NCBI RefSeq assembly: GCF_026786305.1
Contig: NZ_JAJAYI010000089.1
Span: forward strand, 1 to 64,000
Length of the DNA stretch: 64,000 nucleotides
From: Cryobacterium sp.
Lineage (GTDB): Bacteria > Actinomycetota > Actinomycetes > Actinomycetales > Microbacteriaceae
Direction: 5' to 3'
Shown piece after piece: positions 36,111 through 46,000 of the stretch (the first letter of the stretch is position 1; every line of letters starts with the position of its first letter). A model generated the notes under the pieces. That model had not been told where the DNA came from. It saw only the letters and a list, made by a program, of their open reading frames with translations, and did not search any database. Both the position numbers and the translations under genes were made by a program.

Positions 36111-37306
36111 CGCTTTGCGCTCGTGCTCGTGCTTGGCGTCGCGGTGGCGGCCGTCGCGGTCGGTGCCGGGCTGAACACGGTGGGCGCGGCCAGCTGGGCT
36201 ATGAACGGGCTCCACGGCAGGCTCGAGATGATGCGCGCGTAGTCCGCGGCCCGGGCTCCATCACTGAGAAAACGCACCAGTCCGGCCGGAGGAACGCCGT
36301 GGGCAAGGGCGAGAAAATACTCCGCGGTGCGCTCCGGGTGCGCCCGAACGGCCTGCAAAAAAATGCGATCGAAGGTGCGTCGCAGTCGAGGTTCTTCCGG
36401 GTGTCCCACCGCCTCGCGGCCCGCGAGCAAGCGCTCCGTGCACAGCTGGGCCCAACGCTGAATGCGCAGGAAACCGTAGCCAGAGGCGGCCCGCAGCGCC
36501 CCGCCGGCGTTACCGGCGGGCAACACGCCTGCGATCGGCGGTGCGGCCTGCCGGCCCAGTCCCATGGCCAACACGCCGCCCTCGGTGCGCACCCGGCGAG
36601 CGTCGGCCAGGCCGAGCCCGGTGAGCAGTTGGTCCAGCTCGCCGACCAAGCGCTCCCGATTGATCGGAACCAGACCGAAACGGGTCCACTCCACGATCGC
36701 GCGGTTCGGTCCGAGCGGCAGGGCGTACACAAAACGCAAGCCCTCGGAGTCGGCGGCAAGGGACCCCATCAACGTCACCTCGCGAGGGTCGAACGGCAGC
36801 GGATGGTCACGTTCAAGTTCGACGCCCACGAAGCTCTGGTAGAGCATCGCCTCGGCAGCCCGTGGCCGGGTGTCAATCACCTGGCAGGCCAGCAGGGTAC
36901 CCTCACTGGTCTCCACCCGAACGCCGCCCGAGACCGCAGCGACCGTCCCGGCACGAACACCGAGGCGCAGGTCGACGCGCGGCGACTCGGCGATGTCGGC
37001 CTGCGCGCTCGCGTAGAAATCGCTGCCCCGAACGTACTGGTAGGCCAGTCCGGGCACTTGATGGCGAACAGTGACGCCCGCGGCATCTGAAAAAGTCCAT
37101 GTTTTCCAGCGTTGCGACACCAGGTGCGACAAATCGTGCTGTTCCGGTCGCCAAAAACACCAGCTGCGGTCGTCCTGATAGGCCGTGCGCGGTTCCAGCA
37201 CCACAACCCGTGGGCCGGATCGCTCTCGGGCCAGTCGGGCCGCCAACGTGAGCCCGGCCAGTCCCGCGCCCAGCACCACGAGGGGAGCGTCCACGGCGGG
37301 CGTCAT
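36107..37306 (-). CDS. crtY: Lycopene beta-cyclase (CrtY type)
   Basis: Makes beta-carotene from lycopene. About 399 residues with an N-terminal FAD Rossmann motif VLGAGLAGLTLA, the CrtY motif DDRSWCFWRP, VIDTRPR, FVGVELERDHPLPFDP, YALPLGPNRAIVEWTRFG and the C-terminal GNAGGALRAASGYGFLRIQRWAQ. It is a single-subunit cyclase, not the heterodimeric CrtYe/Yf form used for C50 carotenoids in many relatives, suggesting it entered with the rhodopsin module (inference). AAGGAG is 7 bases before the ATG. Divergent from the rhodopsin gene. Confidence 0.92.
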   Translation of the reverse strand: MTPAVDAPLVVLGAGLAGLTLAARLARERSGPRVVVLEPRTAYQDDRSWCFWRPEQHDLSHLVSQRWKTWTFSDAAGVTVRHQVPGLAYQYVRGSDFYASAQADIAESPRVDLRLGVRAGTVAAVSGGVRVETSEGTLLACQVIDTRPRAAEAMLYQSFVGVELERDHPLPFDPREVTLMGSLAADSEGLRFVYALPLGPNRAIVEWTRFGLVPINRERLVGELDQLLTGLGLADARRVRTEGGVLAMGLGRQAAPPIAGVLPAGNAGGALRAASGYGFLRIQRWAQLCTERLLAGREAVGHPEEPRLRRTFDRIFLQAVRAHPERTAEYFLALAHGVPPAGLVRFLSDGARAADYARIISSLPWSPFIAQLAAPTVFSPAPTATAATATPSTSTSAKR

Positions 37307-37735
37307 GTCTGCTCCTTCTCACTCGATCACGTGCGGGGTGCAGATCGAAAGATATGCGATCAGCCTAGCGGTGACGCGGCGTGCGTTTCGGGCGCTCACC
37401 GGGCTGAACCGGAACTGCGGCGGGAGGAGTCAGGCATCGGCCGGTCTTATCTTGAGAGGACAAATACCGGTCAACCAGCGCAATTCGAGAACCGCCGCTA
37501 CAGCGGCAATGCCGTCGTTGGCCATACTGGTTCACGGGCTGGCGCATGCCGTGGCTCACTAACAGGGGACATTCTCAGACTCGAATCATTTGTCGGGTTT
37601 AGATAGCTCTCTTTACGACATCTGCCGTGTAGCATTACGTTATGAGCAGGTTTTTGCAAATCACACAGCTACTTGCCTCATTTTCGGTTCGATCCCTGTA
37701 ATTTCAGCGAATGCTCTTGGACACCAGAGGACATC
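37307..37735. promoter_or_regulatory. Divergent promoter region of crtY-blh and the rhodopsin gene
   Basis: 429 bases with no gene between two divergent start codons. The right half is AT-richer (around 37560-37660) with TTTACG at 37612 and TACGTT at 37636, spaced 18 bases, as a weak candidate promoter. A long leader precedes the rhodopsin ATG. No regulator gene or known light-responsive operator was recognised. Confidence 0.4.
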
Positions 37736-38569
37736 ATGATTCCTGACTCCCTAACCCAGATCCAGTACAACACCATCTACAACGTGTTCTCCCTCGTGAT
37801 CGCCTCGCAGCTGTTCACGTCTGTTTTTCTCGTCATCTGTCTCAAGCGGGTGCTGCCGCGGTACCGCCAAGCTTTGACCGTCGCGGCCATCGTCTGTGGC
37901 ATCGCGGCGTACCACTACTTCCGCATCTTCAACTCCTTCACCGAAGCGTTCGTGACCGAGGCCGTCGGCGGCCGCGGAGACTATGTTCAGGTCGCCGGAG
38001 CCTCCTTCAACGAGGGCTACCGCTACGTGGACTGGCTGCTCACTGTGCCCCTGCTGCTGCTTGAGCTCGTGGCGGTTCTGGCGCTGGCCCGCAAGGTGCA
38101 AAGCAGCCTGCTTACACGATTGATTCCCGCCGCAGCCCTGATGATCGCCCTCGGCTACCCCGGCGAGATGGCCGCGGACAACCTCACCCGTGGCATCTTC
38201 GGCGCGCTCTCCTCGATTCCGTTCGCGTACATCCTGTACGTGCTCTTCGTGGAGCTGACCCGGTCGCTGGATCGCCAGCCCGCCACGGTCCGCAAGACCA
38301 TCAGCCTGCTGCGGTTGTTGCTGCTGGCCACGTGGGGCGTCTACCCGATCGCCTACCTCCTGCCCGGAATTGGCATTGACGGCGCCAACGCCTGGGTCGG
38401 CCTGCAAATCGGCTACTCCGTGGCCGACATCCTCGCCAAGTGCCTCTACGGACTGATCATTTACCGCATCGCGCGCTCGAAGTCCTTCGCGGATGACCAG
38501 GCCTTTGCCGACGTCGAGTTGTCCCTCGAGGACGCCACGAGTCTCAAGCGTTCCACCATCAACAACTAG
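37736..38569 (+). CDS. Proton-pumping microbial rhodopsin (xanthorhodopsin/actinorhodopsin type)
   Basis: A 277-residue seven-helix retinal protein. In helix C it has Arg96, Asp99, Thr103 and Glu110 (RYVDWLLTVPLLLLE), the DTE set of light-driven H+ pumps; His60 in AAYHYFRIFNS matches the counterion-partner His of proteorhodopsin. Leu107 is the green-absorbing type at the spectral-tuning site. Lys235 with Asp231 (DILAK) forms the Schiff-base region. Gly156 in FGALSS sits where bacteriorhodopsin has Trp138 and xanthorhodopsin has the antenna-fenestration Gly156. ATG 37736 follows AGAGGA by six bases; the 21-codon longer reading lacks such a site. Confidence 0.97.
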   Translation: MIPDSLTQIQYNTIYNVFSLVIASQLFTSVFLVICLKRVLPRYRQALTVAAIVCGIAAYHYFRIFNSFTEAFVTEAVGGRGDYVQVAGASFNEGYRYVDWLLTVPLLLLELVAVLALARKVQSSLLTRLIPAAALMIALGYPGEMAADNLTRGIFGALSSIPFAYILYVLFVELTRSLDRQPATVRKTISLLRLLLLATWGVYPIAYLLPGIGIDGANAWVGLQIGYSVADILAKCLYGLIIYRIARSKSFADDQAFADVELSLEDATSLKRSTINN

Positions 38570-38588
38570 TTCGCTTAGCGGCACCGTA

Positions 38589-38630
38589 ACGGGGGCTGTA
38601 CGATCGGAAATCCGATCGTACAGCCCCCGT
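38589..38630 (+). terminator. Strong intrinsic terminator after the rhodopsin gene
   Basis: A perfect 20-bp inverted repeat (ACGGGGGCTGTACGATCGGA and its complement) with a 2-base spacer starts 19 bases after the stop codon and is followed by TTCG. This is the strongest hairpin of the window. Confidence 0.9.
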
Positions 38631-39026
38631 TTCGCGTGGGTGCTCCGCATCCGCTCGCGCTGGGTTAACTGCCCAGGGGCTCTGGGCGCGTCTTCTTGAT
38701 CGCGTCGTTCAGGTCGCGTCGTGACGGTCGCGTCGTGGCGGTCGCGTCGTGGCGGTCTCGTCGTGGCGGTCTCGTCGTGGCGGTCTCGTCGTGGCGGGCA
38801 CGGCGAACATAGCGCACACCGCTAAAGCCATAGAACGACTACGTGGCCACGACCCCCACTGCGATGACCTGGACGTCTAGGCTGATCTCTTCGATGCTGA
38901 CCTCGGCGCGGTCGCAACGGCCTTGAATCGGGCGCGCGCTTATGCACATGTGGGCAGAGGCAGAATAATTGCGCGGTTGAACATTATGGACCCGTTGAAA
39001 ACGCTGGGCTGCAGAGGTTTAAGAAG
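38631..39026. other. Gene-poor region with tandem repeats after the rhodopsin terminator
   Basis: 396 bases without a recognised gene. It includes the 14-bp array (38713-38796). From about 38835 a plus-strand frame reads RLRGHDPHCDDLDV-stop-ADLFDADLGAVATALNRARAYA, coding-like but interrupted; I could not name it. Confidence 0.4.
38713..38796. repeat. 14-bp tandem repeat array
   Basis: Six copies of a 14-base unit, first half GTCGCGTCGTGRCG and last three GTCTCGTCGTGGCG; units differ only at the C/T and one G/A position. A degenerate seventh copy precedes it. It sits in the intergenic region after the rhodopsin terminator. Confidence 0.9.
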
Positions 39027-39103
39027 TGGTGCCCCCACTGGGACTTGAACCCAGACTGTGACGATTTTAAGTCGTCTGCCTCTGCCAATTGGGCTATGGG
39101 GGC
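39027..39103 (-). tRNA. tRNA with UAA anticodon (Leu by codon), short variable loop
   Basis: Read on the minus strand: acceptor GCCCCCA/TGGGGGC, anticodon stem GACGA/TCGTC around loop CTTAAAA (anticodon TAA), T-arm CTGGG-TTCAAGT-CCCAG, A73 and encoded CCA at 39027-39029. The variable region is only ACAGT (5 bases), i.e. class I. A UAA anticodon reads the leucine codon UUA, for which the tRNA is normally class II with a long variable arm. Confidence 0.9.
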
Positions 39104-39177
39104 GCGCCCGATAACGGGCAGTTACAGCGTAGGTGCTGCCGGGCGAGGGTATCGCCCGGCAGCACCTACAGAGAACG

Positions 39178-40677
39178 CTACTTCGAAGCGGATGCTTCAG
39201 CGGCCGCCTTCTCCGCGACGGGAGCCTGGGCGGCGGGCGCCTTGGTGACGGGAGCGGCGGTATCCGGTGCAGCAGCTTCAACGGTGGGCTTGCGCGGCGC
39301 GCGGGGTGCACGCGGGGCATTCGGCGCCTTGGCGGCGGGGGCGGCGGCCGGGACCGTCGGCTTGGGACGCAAAACGAACTCTTCGAACACGGCGCGCGGG
39401 TTGGCGGTGGCGCTCAGCGAGACGACATCGCGACCGAGGAACACGTTGTTGATCCAGCCCCCGATGACGCGCAGCTTGCGTTCCCAGCTCGGCATGGCCA
39501 GTCCGTGGTAGCCGCGGTGTGCGAACCACGCCGGCAAGCCGGTGATGGCGAGGTTACCGGACTGGAACACTCCGACTCCGACGCCGAGGCCGGCGACGGC
39601 ACCCAGGTTCTTGTGCAGGTACTGCGTCGGGGCTTCACCGCGCAGCACGGCAACAAGGTTCTTGGCGAGGAGCTTGCCCTGGCGCACAGCGTTCTGCGCG
39701 TTGGGCACGCAGTTGCCGCCAACGCCGCCACCGCTCAGGTCCGGAACGGCGCTCACATCGCCGGCGCCCCAAGCGTCAGCGACGATGTCATCTTCAGTTC
39801 CGACGCGCAGGTCGGCGCGAACCTGCAGGCGACCGCGCTCTTCGATGGGCAGGTCGGTGTGACGCACGATCGTCGGGTTGGCCATGACGCCGGCCGTCCA
39901 GACGATGAGGTCGGTCTCGAAGGTCTCTCCGCTGGAAAGCTCGATCTTGCCGTCGACCGCGCTGGTCAGCTGAGTGTCAAGGTGAATTTGCGCACCGCGA
40001 CCGGCCAGATTATCGATGACCCACAGGCTCGTCTTGAGCGAGACCTCGGGCATGATGCGGCCCATGGCTTCGATGAGGTGAAAGGTGGTGTCTTCGAAGC
40101 TGATCTCCGGGTACAGGGTGAGCAGCGAGGTGGCGAAGGAGCGCAGCTCGGCGAAGACCTCGATGCCGGCAAAACCGCCACCAACCACGACGAAAGTGAG
40201 CAAACGCTCGCGCTCGGGTCCGGCCGGCAGCGCCGAAGCCCTGTCGAAGTTCGTGAGCACGCGGTTGCGGATGGCGACAGCCTCTTCGATGGTCTTGAGG
40301 CCGATGGCTTGGTCGGCGACGCCCGGGATCGGGAACGTGCGCGACACCGAACCGGCGGTGACCACGACGATGTCGTACTTGAACTCGTACGGCTCGCCGA
40401 TCGGCGGGGTGATCGTGGCGGTCTTTTCGGCGTGGTTCACGTAGCTGACCTTGGCGGAGATGACGTTGGTCTTCTTCAAGTGGCGACGGTGCGACACGAC
40501 CGCGTGACGCGGTTCAATGGACCCCGCCGCGACCTCCGGCAGAAAGGGCTGGTAGGTCATGTACGGCAGCGGGTCAACCATGGTGACCGCGGCTTCGCCG
40601 GATCGCAGCCATTTCTCGAGCTTCCATGCCGTGTAAAAACCGGCGTAGCCGCCACCAACAATGAGAATTTTGGGCAC
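39178..40677 (-). CDS. ndh: Type II NADH:quinone dehydrogenase
   Basis: Membrane-peripheral FAD enzyme that passes electrons from NADH to quinone without pumping protons. About 499 residues with two dinucleotide motifs, ILIVGGGYAGF (start) and FVVVGGGFAGIEV, and AWGAGDVSAVP plus the quinone-side block. GTG 40677 follows AGGAGG and begins just before the first Rossmann motif. The C-terminus has a 60-residue Ala/Pro-rich tail (APAAKAPNAPRAPRAPRKP) beyond the usual end. Confidence 0.95.
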   Translation of the reverse strand: MPKILIVGGGYAGFYTAWKLEKWLRSGEAAVTMVDPLPYMTYQPFLPEVAAGSIEPRHAVVSHRRHLKKTNVISAKVSYVNHAEKTATITPPIGEPYEFKYDIVVVTAGSVSRTFPIPGVADQAIGLKTIEEAVAIRNRVLTNFDRASALPAGPERERLLTFVVVGGGFAGIEVFAELRSFATSLLTLYPEISFEDTTFHLIEAMGRIMPEVSLKTSLWVIDNLAGRGAQIHLDTQLTSAVDGKIELSSGETFETDLIVWTAGVMANPTIVRHTDLPIEERGRLQVRADLRVGTEDDIVADAWGAGDVSAVPDLSGGGVGGNCVPNAQNAVRQGKLLAKNLVAVLRGEAPTQYLHKNLGAVAGLGVGVGVFQSGNLAITGLPAWFAHRGYHGLAMPSWERKLRVIGGWINNVFLGRDVVSLSATANPRAVFEEFVLRPKPTVPAAAPAAKAPNAPRAPRAPRKPTVEAAAPDTAAPVTKAPAAQAPVAEKAAAEASASK

Positions 40678-40699
40678 GATAAGAAGGCCTCCTACATGA

Positions 40700-42016
40700 T
40701 TATGATGGTGCGAAATCTTTGGGGTTTCCGCGAATTCGCTTGATATGCCGAGTGGCCCCAATGCCGAACAGCGTTACTAGGATACCAAACCCTACGAGGA
40801 GAGCGAGCGGAAGGCTGATATAAGTCAAGGTCAGCTGGTTCGGCAGCCAGGCGGTCAGCATATTTTCGGCGGGCAGCGCCGGGTCGGCGTCAGCAGCGGC
40901 CGGGGCCTCGGCGACGGGCACCTCGGTGGGAACGACCTCGATCTCGGCGCGGCGGTGCAGCGTGATCCACTCCGTGAGCAGCTCGCTGGGGGTGGCTCCG
41001 GTCGCCGGAGCGACATAGCGGGTCACGGCGGCGGTGGCATCGATCAGGCCGTTTCCGTAGATCGGACTCGGCACGGACTGCCCGTTTGGGTTCGCGGTGG
41101 CGACGACGCGGTTCATGACGCCCGCCGCATCCAGGTTCGGATACGCGGCCCGCACCAGGGCAACGAGCCCGGACACGATCGGCGCAGCCGCGCTGGTACC
41201 GTCCCACTGCACATAGGACGAATCGGGCATGACGCCGACCAGTTTCTCGCTGGGCGCTGAAACGGCGATCGTGATGCCCTGCGAGGAGGCATCGAAACTC
41301 GCGGTCTTGTTGCGATCCACGCCGCCGACCGCCAACACGCCGGGGATCGTTGCGGGAGCGCCGACCTCGGTCGTGCCACTCCCCCGGTTACCGGCTGCGG
41401 CTACGACGACGACATCGTTTTCAAAGGCGTACAGAAAGGCGTCGTCCCAACTCTTCGGCCAGTACAGCGTGTTGCGGGTCAGCGACATATTAATCACGTC
41501 GGCCCCGTTGTCGACAGCCCAACGGATGCCCTGCGCAATCTGGTCATCGTTGCTCACCGCGGAACGGGTACTGCCAAACCCGACCGAGACCGCCAGAATT
41601 GACGCTTCCGGGGCCACTCCGATGAGGCCCGTACCGTCCCCGGTGCCCCGACCGGCCAGAAGCGAGGCCACGAGGGTACCGTGTTCGCCGTTATCGTCGT
41701 CGCCGGCGACCGGAGTTTGGCCGTCGGCGGAGCCGAGGCCGGAGACATCCGTTCCCCCGGTCACGACCCCGTTCAGCTCGGCGACGCTGCCGTCGACTCC
41801 GGAGTCGATGACGGCGACGGTGACGCCGGCGCCGCGGGTGGTGTTCCAGGCCCCGGTGAAACCGTAGTCGGTGAGCCAGTATTGCAGGTCGCGAATCTGG
41901 TCGGCGTGGGCGGCGGACGCGTCGAACGCGACGGAGCCAGCGATGGTACTGCCGAACAGTGCCGTGGCCAGTGCCACCGCAACGCCGGTGCTGACTCGGC
42001 GGGCGGTCGCGCTCAC
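40700..42016 (-). CDS. Subtilisin-like serine protease (S8, mycosin-like), membrane-anchored
   Basis: A 438-residue secreted protease: signal peptide, catalytic triad Asp71 (VIDSGVD), His112 (EHGTLVAS) and Ser275 (GTSAAAP), oxyanion Asn210 (AAGN), an Ala/Glu/Pro-rich stalk and a C-terminal transmembrane helix (ISLPLALLVGFGILVTLFGI) followed by a basic tail. The layout recalls the mycosins of type VII secretion, but no type VII genes lie nearby. It starts (GTG) in a GTGA overlap with the DUF501 gene. Confidence 0.93.
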   Translation of the reverse strand: MSATARRVSTGVAVALATALFGSTIAGSVAFDASAAHADQIRDLQYWLTDYGFTGAWNTTRGAGVTVAVIDSGVDGSVAELNGVVTGGTDVSGLGSADGQTPVAGDDDNGEHGTLVASLLAGRGTGDGTGLIGVAPEASILAVSVGFGSTRSAVSNDDQIAQGIRWAVDNGADVINMSLTRNTLYWPKSWDDAFLYAFENDVVVVAAAGNRGSGTTEVGAPATIPGVLAVGGVDRNKTASFDASSQGITIAVSAPSEKLVGVMPDSSYVQWDGTSAAAPIVSGLVALVRAAYPNLDAAGVMNRVVATANPNGQSVPSPIYGNGLIDATAAVTRYVAPATGATPSELLTEWITLHRRAEIEVVPTEVPVAEAPAAADADPALPAENMLTAWLPNQLTLTYISLPLALLVGFGILVTLFGIGATRHIKRIRGNPKDFAPS

Positions 42017-42585
42017 TCGGGAACCGACCCGAGCTCGGCTGTCGGGTGCACGGCTGTCGATTTCACAGGCGCATCAATGGAGTAGTCCACGCAGACGCAG
42101 ACCGTGGGTGACCAGGCCACGCGCTCGAGCGCGAGGTCACCGATCGGGTTCACGCCCAGCCCGACAGCCAGGGAGTGTGCGGCGAGGGCGTGCAGGCATT
42201 TGACCCGGCTCGGCATGCCGCCCGAGGAGATGCCGGCGATTTCCGGTACACTGCCGAGCTGCTCGCGGTCGAACAGAAAACTGTCATGCGCTCGCTCATA
42301 GGCGGCGCGCACGCCGTCATCGTCGGCCAGGAGGTCGTTGTACTCGTTCATAACTTGCGTGGCCTCAAGCGAGGAGATCGCTGCGGTCGCCGCCGGGTGG
42401 CACAGGTAGTACAGGGTGGGAAACGGGGTGCCGTCGGCCAGACGCGGCGCGGTGGCGACCACGGTCGGCGCGCCGCAAACGCAGCGGGCGGCGATTCCGA
42501 CGACGTTACGGGCCGGGCGACCGAGCTGGGCTGAGACGAGGTCGATATCGGCCGGGGTGAACGGGTGGAACGGCGGCCGGGTCAC
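42013..42585 (-). CDS. DUF501 family protein
   Basis: A 190-residue cytosolic protein of the DUF501 family, recognised by LGRPARNVVGIAARCVCGAPTVVAT, FPTLYYLCHP and GMPSRVKCLHALAAHSLA. Family members lie between eno/ftsB and ppx or protease genes in actinobacteria (known). GTG 42585 overlaps the FtsB-like stop (GTGA), so the three genes are translationally linked. Confidence 0.92.
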   Translation of the reverse strand: MTRPPFHPFTPADIDLVSAQLGRPARNVVGIAARCVCGAPTVVATAPRLADGTPFPTLYYLCHPAATAAISSLEATQVMNEYNDLLADDDGVRAAYERAHDSFLFDREQLGSVPEIAGISSGGMPSRVKCLHALAAHSLAVGLGVNPIGDLALERVAWSPTVCVCVDYSIDAPVKSTAVHPTAELGSVPE

Positions 42586-43112
42586 GGGGCCACCGTCGTT
42601 GGCTCTGACTTCTCGGGCGCTGCGGCTTGCTGAGCGAGGCCAGCGGTCATGGTGGAGGCGAACAAGGAACTCAGCCAATCGACTGTGGTGCTTTGAATAT
42701 TGGTGCTGACCGGTGCGGCATCCGCTTCGAGCGGGGCGGCGACCGGAAGGTCGTTGATGACAAGAAAGCTGATATCGCCGGGCAGCACGTAGGACAGTCG
42801 CTCGCGTGCCTGCGTTGTGACGTAGGTGCGGTCATTCCAGCGTTCCCGCTGGCTGGTGAGCTGATCGACCTCGGCCTTCTGGTCGGCGACGATCGCGCTG
42901 AGCTGGCTGATCTGCTGCCGCTGCTCGGCGTAGGTACGCAGGCTCGGGGCGAGCACGACGACGGCGAGCACGAGAACGACCATCATTGCGAGCGAAAAGC
43001 CCGAAAAGCGAATGCTGCGCAGCCAGCCGCCGGCGGGCGTGTCCGCCTCCGAGACGGCGGGTTGCCGCTGCTGGGACTTCTGCGGTGCGGAACCCGGGCG
43101 TTTCTGGTTCAC
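42582..43112 (-). CDS. FtsB/DivIC-like septum formation initiator
   Basis: A 176-residue bitopic protein: basic Gln-rich N-terminus, one transmembrane helix near residues 38-58, then a coiled coil (YAEQRQQISQLSAIVADQKAEVDQLTSQRER) and the FtsB motif RERLSYVLPGDI. The C-terminal 60 residues are Ala/Ser/Thr-rich and non-conserved. It works in the divisome with FtsL/FtsQ in other bacteria. Downstream of eno. Confidence 0.9.
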   Translation of the reverse strand: MNQKRPGSAPQKSQQRQPAVSEADTPAGGWLRSIRFSGFSLAMMVVLVLAVVVLAPSLRTYAEQRQQISQLSAIVADQKAEVDQLTSQRERWNDRTYVTTQARERLSYVLPGDISFLVINDLPVAAPLEADAAPVSTNIQSTTVDWLSSLFASTMTAGLAQQAAAPEKSEPTTVAP

Positions 43113-43179
43113 GGCAACTCCTTTCGCTGGCTGGTCGTGTTCGGCTGTCGCTCGAAAATGGTACCGAGTGTAGCTGTGG

Positions 43180-43214
43180 GCCCCCGACCAGCCGAAGGTT
43201 CGGTGGTCGGGAGC
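43180..43214 (-). terminator. Hairpin between eno and the ftsB-like gene
   Basis: On the minus strand GCTCCCGACCA pairs with TGGTCGGGGGC (one wobble) and an inner CCGAA-CC-TTCGG stem closes the loop. It starts 24 bases after the eno stop; a run of Ts is absent, so it may attenuate rather than fully end transcription. Confidence 0.6.
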
Positions 43215-43237
43215 CCGGTTGTGCTGTTGTGCTGTTG

Positions 43238-44611
<1,374 letters not shown>

Positions 44612-44660
44612 TCAGTCTAGCCAAACCCATCGTCGGATCCGCTGAGCCGGCCCGGCTGGC

Positions 44661-45914
44661 TTAGGCGCCGAGCGGTTTGAAATCGAGGTCGCTGGCCGCA
44701 TCGGTGTCGGCCGTCACGAACGCGAAGCGTCCGTAGCCGGCCGCACCGGCCCGGTCGAGCAGGGCCGTGAGGTTTTTGGTGCGGCGTTCCAGCCGCACAC
44801 GCAGTCCCCCGGCCACGAGGTCGCGTTTGAGGGCGACCAGGCTGGCGGGATCGGCGTCCTTGTCGTGCACGAGCACGACCGCCTGCTCAGCGGATGCGGA
44901 ATCCGCGTGCAGCAGGTCAACGATGCGTTCAAAGCCGATCGAGAACCCGCAGGCTGGCACGTCGGTGCCGAGGAACCGGCCGATCATGCCGTCGTAGCGG
45001 CCGCCGCCGCCGAGGGAATAGCCCAGGTCGGGGTGGGAGATCTCGAAAATGGTTCCGGTGTAATAACCCATGCCGCGCACCAGCGTCGGGTCGAACTCGA
45101 GGTCGACGCCGGGCAGGGCGGCGCGCAGTGCCGTGAGGCCGGCGAATGCCTCCGGGTCGAGCCAGGCGGGCGCGCTGTCACCGAGGGTCCAGCCGCCGCT
45201 GCCGAGCCGGGTGAGCAGCTCGGCCAGACCGGGAGCGACGATACCGAGGGTACCCAGTTCGGTAGCCACGCCGTCGACGCCGATCTTGTCGAGCTTGTCG
45301 ATCACGATCAGCGCCCGCTCGGTCAGGCCTGGAGCGACGCCCCAGTGGGCGAGCAGGCCGGAGAGGATGCGCCGGTCGTTGACGCGGATGGAGCAGCCTG
45401 TGAGGCCGAGCTTGGTCAACGTCGCGGCCGTTGCCGTGATCAGTTCGATCTCGGCGAGCGGGCCGGCCTCACCGATGATGTCGATGTCGCACTGCATGAA
45501 CTGGCGGTAGCGCCCCTTTTGCGGGCGTTCGGCCCGCCAGACCGGGGCGATCTGAATTGACCGGAACACGGGCGAAAGCGCGGCGCGGTGGGTGGCGTAG
45601 AAACGAGCGAGCGGCACCGTCAGGTCGAAGCGCAGTCCCAGGTCGGCCAGGGACAGCAGGTCGTCCCGCTCGGCGGCGGCGGCAACATCCGCTGCGCTGA
45701 GTCCGCGCTTGAGCACCGCAAAAGCGAGCTTCTCGTTGTCGCCGCCGAGCCCGGAATGCAGGCGGGTGGAATCTTCCATGACCGGAGTTTCGATCTCGTC
45801 AAAGCCGTGCGCACGAAAACTCTCACGGATGATACCGAGGGAACGCTCGCGCACGGCCTTGTCGGCGGGGAGAAAATCGCGCATGCCGCGCGGCGGGGTC
45901 ACTGCAATAGCCAT
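44661..45914 (-). CDS. hisS: Histidyl-tRNA synthetase
   Basis: Class II synthetase with motif 1 in PPRGMRDFLP, motif 2 in RYRQFMQCDIDIIG, the histidine-A motif region LVRGMGYYTGTIFEI and motif 3 GFSIGFERIVDLL. About 417 residues, typical. ATG 45914 precedes PPRGMRDF by six residues. Confidence 0.97.
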   Translation of the reverse strand: MAIAVTPPRGMRDFLPADKAVRERSLGIIRESFRAHGFDEIETPVMEDSTRLHSGLGGDNEKLAFAVLKRGLSAADVAAAAERDDLLSLADLGLRFDLTVPLARFYATHRAALSPVFRSIQIAPVWRAERPQKGRYRQFMQCDIDIIGEAGPLAEIELITATAATLTKLGLTGCSIRVNDRRILSGLLAHWGVAPGLTERALIVIDKLDKIGVDGVATELGTLGIVAPGLAELLTRLGSGGWTLGDSAPAWLDPEAFAGLTALRAALPGVDLEFDPTLVRGMGYYTGTIFEISHPDLGYSLGGGGRYDGMIGRFLGTDVPACGFSIGFERIVDLLHADSASAEQAVVLVHDKDADPASLVALKRDLVAGGLRVRLERRTKNLTALLDRAGAAGYGRFAFVTADTDAASDLDFKPLGA

Positions 45915-46000
45915 GGGGTAATTCTCTCAGTTGCTCTCGGCGCGATTCACCGCCCGCACCGAAAACCCACCCCCTAGACTCGGGACAAAGGGGAGTACGT

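Noticed and set aside
37751..38650. 299-codon frame opposite the rhodopsin gene
   Set aside because: Shadow of the rhodopsin gene; no hydrophobic segments or motif of its own.
38835..38990. Coding-like frame RLRGHDPHCDDLDV interrupted by a stop, in the intergenic region
   Set aside because: Too short and not recognised; kept only as a note under the intergenic feature because decay of an unknown gene cannot be shown.
40700..42016. Protease read as a type VII secretion mycosin
   Set aside because: Shape and anchor fit, but no ESX genes (ecc, esx) lie in the window, so only a general S8 call is made.
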